This document shows positions 43,649 to 49,339 of a stretch of 49,339 bases of DNA, piece after piece. This stretch comes from Apostichopus parvimensis (Eukaryota; Echinodermata; Holothuroidea; Aspidochirotida; Stichopodidae). Made by a program: the position numbers and the translations under genes. The notes beneath the pieces are model-generated. The model was not told the DNA's origin. It saw only the letters and a list, made by a program, of their open reading frames with translations, and made no database searches. Location of the stretch: NCBI GenBank assembly GCA_000934455.1, contig KN882213.1:46048-95386 (forward strand), given 5' to 3'. Position 1 is the stretch's first letter. The number at the start of each line of letters is the position of its first letter.

Positions 43649-45978
43649 GTTTCGTTTATTCCAGTATAATAAATAAAATGTTATGTGCATTAAAAAAAGG
43701 TATAAAAGTTAGGAAACAGTAACCCAATTAAGGAATAAAAATTGTGGAAACTATACAAATTACATCAAATCAAGTCATTTAAAGTGTCATGTTGAATAAA
43801 AATAGATGCTCTGTATACAAACGAGTTTCTGAAAACTTGCACTCTATATTTTGGTGTCAATGCACGATTCCTGAGATTATAGCTAGTGTGTCGACACAGT
43901 GATTTGAGTTCTGCATGAAGCGGGTGATTTTCTTCTCTTTGAATATTCCTACTTAGTCTGATAAATTCACGCCTAGCTCTAAAAATGACCTGATCAACCA
44001 TACTCTCATAATCCAACCTGAAGATCTTAGCACAATACTTCAAGAATGCTCTGATTCTTTGTTTATCACAGGCAAGTAGAAAATTATACCAAACAGGCAC
44101 AGCATATATTATATGGGGCAGAATCGATGTTACAAATACTTTATGCCTTACGTCTAATTCGAAGAACGAGATATGTCAATCTGAATACAATGTAGTAGAC
44201 TCGTCGTAGTATATTTGAAATATGACCAGTGAATGTTAATTTGTTATCTATACGCACACCAAGATACACGGTATGAGACACACGTTCAACTTCAGAGTCC
44301 TCAATTACACGTTTTTCGGATTTAGTTTGGATGAGACCTGCATGCTTGATGTTAATATTTTCAAATACCATTTCTTTGGATTTTGTCGGATTGAGGATAA
44401 GATTCTTCCGTTCACATAAATCAGTAATGTCAGAAATGAATGACTTGTACAGACTATTATCTCTTTCGTGTGAGAGTTTCGAAATTTTACAAGAAATAGC
44501 AGTGTCGTCAGCGTACTTAATGACAGAACAATTCGAATTTTACTGTATTTCATTAGTATACATTGTAAAGAGCAACGCCGAGAGGGGACCACCTTGCGGA
44601 ACACCAATTTTGATATTGGAGGTATCAGAGAGACCTTTGTCAATCTTGACTTGTCTGGACCACCCTTTTAGGAAGTTTGCAAGCCAGTGGGTTAGCCATG
44701 GTTCGATACCAAAATTCATAAGATCACTTAATCAATAATTTGGTTAAACGGTGTTAAAAGCACTTGAAAAATCAAGGAATAAAACTTTGGCAACAGTAGT
44801 GTCTTTACAATTCAAACCTGAAACAATGTCATGGACAAGGGTTCAAATGACGTCTGTACATGATACCCCCTTCCTGTAGGCAAACTGGCAATTGTCCCCG
44901 AATAGGCTAAGAGCTTCGGTGACATATGGTAATAAAGTCTTTTGCATGCAATTGAAACCAATGCTAGCAAGATCAATTGGCCTGTAGTCATTGACAGCTG
45001 TAGGTCTAGGTTTCTTGGGAATGGGTGCAGTTATTGCATGCTTCCAGGAAGAGGGTATCATACTCTGGCGAATGCTTTCATTGAACATTTCAGTGAAGAT
45101 ACCAGCCAGTTCATTCGAACAATATTTGAAAATCCAGCATGGCATTTCATCACAACCCGAGGAAACCCCTTTCTTTACTCGTTTGAATAATTGTCTTACT
45201 TCATTTTCTTTAACAGTAGGCATGTTCGACATTGACTCGTCTTTGTCTGGTAAGGATAATACGATATATTTGTTTACAAATTCATTGAAGCGTCCAAAGT
45301 GTTCATTCAGTTCAGCCCGAAATTCACTGGATATTTGAAGTTTTCCCTGAGTGACAGGGCTCCTGGTGGTCTTTAGGAGCCGCCAGAGGGCATCTGAGTC
45401 TGATGTTATCTCTTGGAAATGATCACTTCTGTTCTTTTGGATATATCGGTTGATGTCTCGCTGTAATTTGTTCCTCTTTACCTTGTTTCCGTTGTCAATC
45501 GCTATCTTCTTTTCCCTTTCTAGTTGTTTGATGGGAGTCTCTTCATTAATTCCACCAGTGGTCTGGAATTCTTGGGTATGCATACATCAGCGGCAAAGTT
45601 AACATACGCACTGACTACTTCGGTCATCTCCTCCAAATCGCTACAAGTCTCAGTAAATACATCCCAATCAGTCGAATTCAGCATACTCTGTAAGTTGTTT
45701 ATGTTAGCATCGTTCAGATCTCTTGCCACTTTCTTCCGTTTATTCTGCGTGCTATCCCGATGTTTCTCAGTGTATTTGGGCAGTATGCCGATGGTGTAAT
45801 GATCTGAAGTAGCCAATGCATGTAGTTGCTTGGAGATATAGCAATCATCCTTCACATATACGCCATCGATAATGGACTGGGAGCGAGGATAGGTAATGAA
45901 GTCTACAAGGTTCTTATAGTTCATAGTTCCAAGAGTGGGTACATGCTCCCTGTTGAAATCTCCCATTATGACCAACCT
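43640..45978 (-). mobile_element. 5'-truncated CR1-like LINE, degenerate
   Basis: Minus-strand non-LTR retrotransposon. It holds the end of the endonuclease, the whole reverse transcriptase and a C-terminal domain, then about 120 bp of 3' UTR. The 5' end stops at a minisatellite (45988-46127), so the first part of the endonuclease is missing: a typical dead-on-arrival copy. Frames change several times and at least four in-frame stops occur. Confidence 0.85.
43765..45975 (-). pseudogene. CR1-like endonuclease/reverse transcriptase remnant
   Basis: In order on the minus strand: MGDFNREHVPTLG and an ATSDHYTIGILPKY motif (endonuclease end, 45520-45975); WKHAITAPIPKK, DYRPIDLASIG and CQFAYRKGV (RT fingers, 44843-45583); LFLDFSSAFNTV (block A), GVPQGGPLSALLF (block B) and catalytic IKYADDTAI (block C) at about 44490-44800 with several stop codons; a YLGVRIDNKLTF block (44141-44371); and a C-terminal HPLHAEL-x-RNSFVYRA region (43765-44100), as in CR1/jockey-like proteins. 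Clade placement is by motif recognition only. Not functional. Confidence 0.88.
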
Positions 45979-45987
45979 GAAGCTCTC

Positions 45988-46127
45988 ACAGGATTCATCC
46001 CAGGATTGAGATTCATCACAGGATTCATCCCAGGATTCATCACAGGATTCAGATTCATCCCAGGATTCATCACAGGATTCATCGTAGGATTCAGATTTAT
46101 CACCAGATTCATCACCGGATTGAAACG
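45988..46127. repeat. GGATTCATC(C/A)CA minisatellite
   Basis: About ten tandem copies of a 12-15 bp unit, CAGGATTCATCA / CCAGGATTCATC, with a few ATTGAGATTCATC variants. It abuts the truncated 5' end of the CR1-like LINE. Confidence 0.9.
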
Positions 46128-49100
46128 GTCACTGCACGCGTTTGTCTGATGAATCTGTATAGCGCCATATTACCGCTGTATAATTAGAAGGGAAGTACAT
46201 ACTGAAGTTTCTTACACTTCAACACCCGGCCACTCCATTTTGTATATAATTTTGCATTTTCAACTGGCCTTAGATGCAATTTGGTGCTCCAAATGAGATT
46301 TTTTTTCTCATTTGGAAATGAAAAAGGGCTTTTCTGACTTGCGGAGCGGGGGGGGGGGGCGGGATGATACTTCCGCCCCACCATATTTTTCACTGGGGGG
46401 GGGGGGCTGGCGCCCCCCGGTTCCTACGCCCTTGACGGTTTTATTCCTAGGCTGGGCGTTTTATTGCAGTAGTAACACGTGCGCTTAAGATCCATAAATG
46501 AGCTTAAAACACACTTAAAGATCACCCGTTTACGAGCGTTCTGACTTTCATGTGGAGGACGAGTCAACCAAACTGCATTGCGCCTGAGAGTTAAATAAGA
46601 GTAGTGAGCGCTTTCACGTAACCCTATTGCGTAACCTTCAAAGTATGGACGACGGTTTGGGTAACTCATATTGATATTTTGTAAAATGGGGTTATGGAGC
46701 GCTAAACTTCCATTGTAGCGAGATGTGATGAGATACTGATGTTGTATGACGACTTTAGATATACGGAATACATCTTGTAGTCGTAGGCCTACATAACACA
46801 AATTTTATTCGACACTTAAACGAATGTGGATGAACATTAATTTTATCTGCAATTCACATGAATGCTAATTTACAAATATTTGAGCCAAAAAGGAAGATCA
46901 TTAGGTTGAGTGTCGAAGGGTTACCATGCCAAAGTAGGGTCTACACGTCTGCCATCCTATATAAGTTATATCAAGGAATCCATTTTTTCGACGAAATGTC
47001 AATGATTGCAGTCTCGGAAAGTTGCATACGAATTAAAATAGGCTATATGTTATGGAGAAGGTCCACCTCTCATGCTTACATTATCCATGAACTAAGGTTT
47101 AGTTGGGTCATATATTAAATATTGACAATATATCGCTAAATATGATAAATGCAACGTATAAGGGCAGTTAAGAGGGAGCTTCGATGTACAATCGATTTAT
47201 GTAGGGAAATTTTGGAAGGTGGGAATGTATCCAGGTCGTCAGATGCACATTACCTTCTTAAATCATTGAAACCATAATGGCGACCTGCAATCGCTGTCAG
47301 ACTGGTTTATCCTTATGGCAAACAGGCAACAGTACCCAAATTTGAACTTATGTGAACGTGAATAATATTTTAAATCACTGTTTTGTCTTTAAATTATTAA
47401 ACTATGTGTTCTAGAAGCAAATGATTGTCTGTCATATTTTGGGCTATGGCTCGGTGAAAGACATCAGACACCGTCACGGGGAGCTATGTCCTAGACTCAA
47501 AGGTGTGTTTTTATCAGTTTAATTGGCAGTGATGATAACGGTGAGGTTAATGGGATTAAAACGAAGTCGTAAACCAGTTGAATAATTGTTGACCTCAATT
47601 TTTTATGGAAGGAGGGGGGGGGGGCGGGTGAATCCCGAGATGCCCGAAGAAAATCAGGAGACAAGTAATTATTGTTGTGACTTTCGGCTGGGTATCAACA
47701 AGCGCGACATTTGCAAAGCTCGACTGACCTGTTATTGGCATCGTTACACCAATTTGTGACTGTTTCTGAGTTTATTTTGCAATCTGTTTTCCTCGGACTC
47801 AATTCGAACAGATAACTTTGCTGAAGTCAAATTTTGGAACCAAAAGTGGAAACTCTGGTTTTAGCAAACTTTAAAAGTTCATAAATTATTAATCGAACAG
47901 GAACCACGTAGAAAGAAAAAACGAGTTAATGCATAATTGAGATTGTTAATTTTTTGGAAGTGCTTGTACAATGTAGAAATATATATGCACTGTTCTTGCA
48001 AGCTGCCCAGAACCGTGGTTATTAGAACAAATATAGGATGCAGCCCTTTGTATAAAGTGGCGTTCTTAATCGCAGTAAGGCAATCCATTATATCGTTGGT
48101 AAATGGATTCTTCTCCGTCAATCTGAAAACGATTCACATTCGAACTGTCTGTTTATGTACATATATCATTTAAATACATATTTTGAATCGTGCAAGGTAT
48201 TCCATCATTACTCACGTTTTTGTAAGTGACAAATTCTTGCATACTTGCATCTTGCGCAATCCATCCTTTGAAGAGTGATTTTCTCAGGAAAGCATGCGCA
48301 AGTGTGAAGCATTCCATGCTGCTGATCTTGCCAGTGGTGTCATCTTAATGTGGTTGAAGGGGGGGGGGTTGCTCTCGGACGAATAGGGGCATATTGTAAA
48401 GCACCGACAGAGAAATGGGGTCACTATTGTACATCGAATTCTTCCGCCTTTAGAGTGGGAATAGGGCGGATTTACCGCAGGTGCCATACCGTAACATCTA
48501 GCTCTTCAGGGTTATTTCCAAAGTGGAAATATCATGGCAACGCAAGCAAAAACGCTATAATCATTTGCCTTTCCAGAGTGATCAGAATTCGTGGTGAAAT
48601 ATTTTTGTGGTGGCCGGCCTTTATCCGTCTATCATGATTTACTAAGTTGAGAACAATATATATTTGAACCCCAGTCGAACTGATTCGAGTATGAAACGCA
48701 ACATTTAACGCATACAGGATAAGAAAAGTTATAGTGTATACTGCAGTGATAAAAGTGTATTAAAGGTCAGTCACATCAATCGAATACCATAATCTGGTTA
48801 AATTTGTTACCGTAAAAGAAAGGAAAAAAATCAGTAAAACACACACACGCACAAATATACAACAAAAAGCAAATACGGTATAAAAAACAACAACAATCAT
48901 GCCACATGGTGTGCAACATACTGCAGTCTTGAATAACATTCTTCATTTTGTCTATGGAACTGTCCATGCCTACATAAACTTAGGAATAGCTCTGAATGAA
49001 CAAGTCTTAATAAACATTAAAATAAACAATGCCAGGTGGTGGTTATGTATACCTATAATTAACAACTAACAAGTATACACCAAATACACTGTATAACAAA

Positions 49101-49260
49101 ATAATAACTAACAAGACGCGTGGAAATCACAATTTAAAGGATACCCTCAAACGAACACACACAGACCACAGAGACACAATGAGCGGATAATGAGGACAAC
49201 AAGGAAAAATAAGTTGGTGCCGCTTCACATCTTTTAGCATTTAGTTTCATTTGACCTATA
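46128..49260. other. Noncoding, with MITE-like terminus
   Basis: No gene recognised. A sequence ending GGTTCCTACGCCCTTG at about 46434, preceded by two poly-G runs (46348-46359, 46395-46406), looks like the right end of a GC-terminal MITE, but I found no left partner. Poly-G also lies at 47614-47624 and 48359-48368. The ORFs of 60-125 codons here are unrecognised. Confidence 0.4.
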
Positions 49261-49270
49261 ACTTTTTTTA

Positions 49271-49309
49271 GCCTTTGAAGAAGATCCTGCTAGGATCGAA
49301 ACGTCAGGC
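49271..49309 (+). ncRNA. Hammerhead-ribozyme-like motif (Penelope-type)
   Basis: Stem I GCCT/AGGC (49271-49274 with 49306-49309), core TTGAAGA, stem II GATCCT/AGGATC with a GCT loop (49283-49297), then GAAA, a two-base-pair stem III AC/GT without a loop, and C at the cleavage position (49305). This matches the short type I hammerhead carried by Penelope-like elements, except that the invariant core C (CUGANGA) is T, which should abolish or weaken cleavage. The element it belongs to would extend beyond the window. Confidence 0.6.
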
Positions 49310-49339
49310 CAACTTACTTTCACACATCTATAAAATTAT

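Noticed and set aside
46348-46434. Complete MITE ending CCTACGCCCTTG
   Set aside because: Only one terminus is visible; no partner was found upstream.

Overview
This looks like a repeat-rich stretch of an animal (metazoan) nuclear genome. GT-AG introns, LINEs, hAT and Harbinger transposases, MITE-like elements and the lack of dense ORFs all fit that. The mix of families and the repeated octamer TAGGCCTA (at least seven copies) make me think of a marine deuterostome such as an echinoderm, but that is a guess from general familiarity. I find no clearly intact host gene.

Layout. 0-3.7 kb: minisatellite, a small unrecognised ORF and a 469-bp terminal-inverted-repeat element. 3.9-26.8 kb: three exons of a decayed HARBI1/Harbinger-type nuclease (3.93-4.39, 25.74-25.84, 26.45-26.83 kb) whose sequence and splice phase join exactly across a 21.3-kb gap. 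Inside that gap lie a palindromic AT-rich array (4.69-5.16 kb), a transposase-like fragment (5.2-6.0 kb), scattered exons of a SAMD3-like family protein (6.0-6.2, 13.0-14.0 and 15.0 kb), an apparently intact LINE on the minus strand (6.3-10.4 kb) and a complete but inactivated hAT transposon with a perfect 8-bp target duplication (15,924-20,874). A minus-strand U2-snRNA-like 5' segment lies near 25.17 kb.

27.2-27.7 kb holds a striking promoter: a four-unit heat-shock element, CCAAT boxes and a TATA box. Directly downstream a second hAT element (27,768-31,271) carries a nearly full-length 52-kDa-repressor (THAP12)-like transposase on the minus strand. Its coding exon is itself split by a 205-bp MITE with its own target duplication. 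31.5-33.6 kb is made of diverged repeats, followed by another hAT MITE (33,617-33,919) and a third, more decayed hAT element (about 34.0-36.7 kb).

36.7-49.3 kb is mostly noncoding with minisatellites, apart from a degenerate CR1-like LINE on the minus strand (43.64-45.98 kb). The last 100 bases hold a hammerhead-ribozyme-like fold of the kind found in Penelope-like elements. The genes do not form a pathway: the window is a record of nested insertions. Several coding breaks are single-base indels in short homopolymers, so some could be assembly errors.
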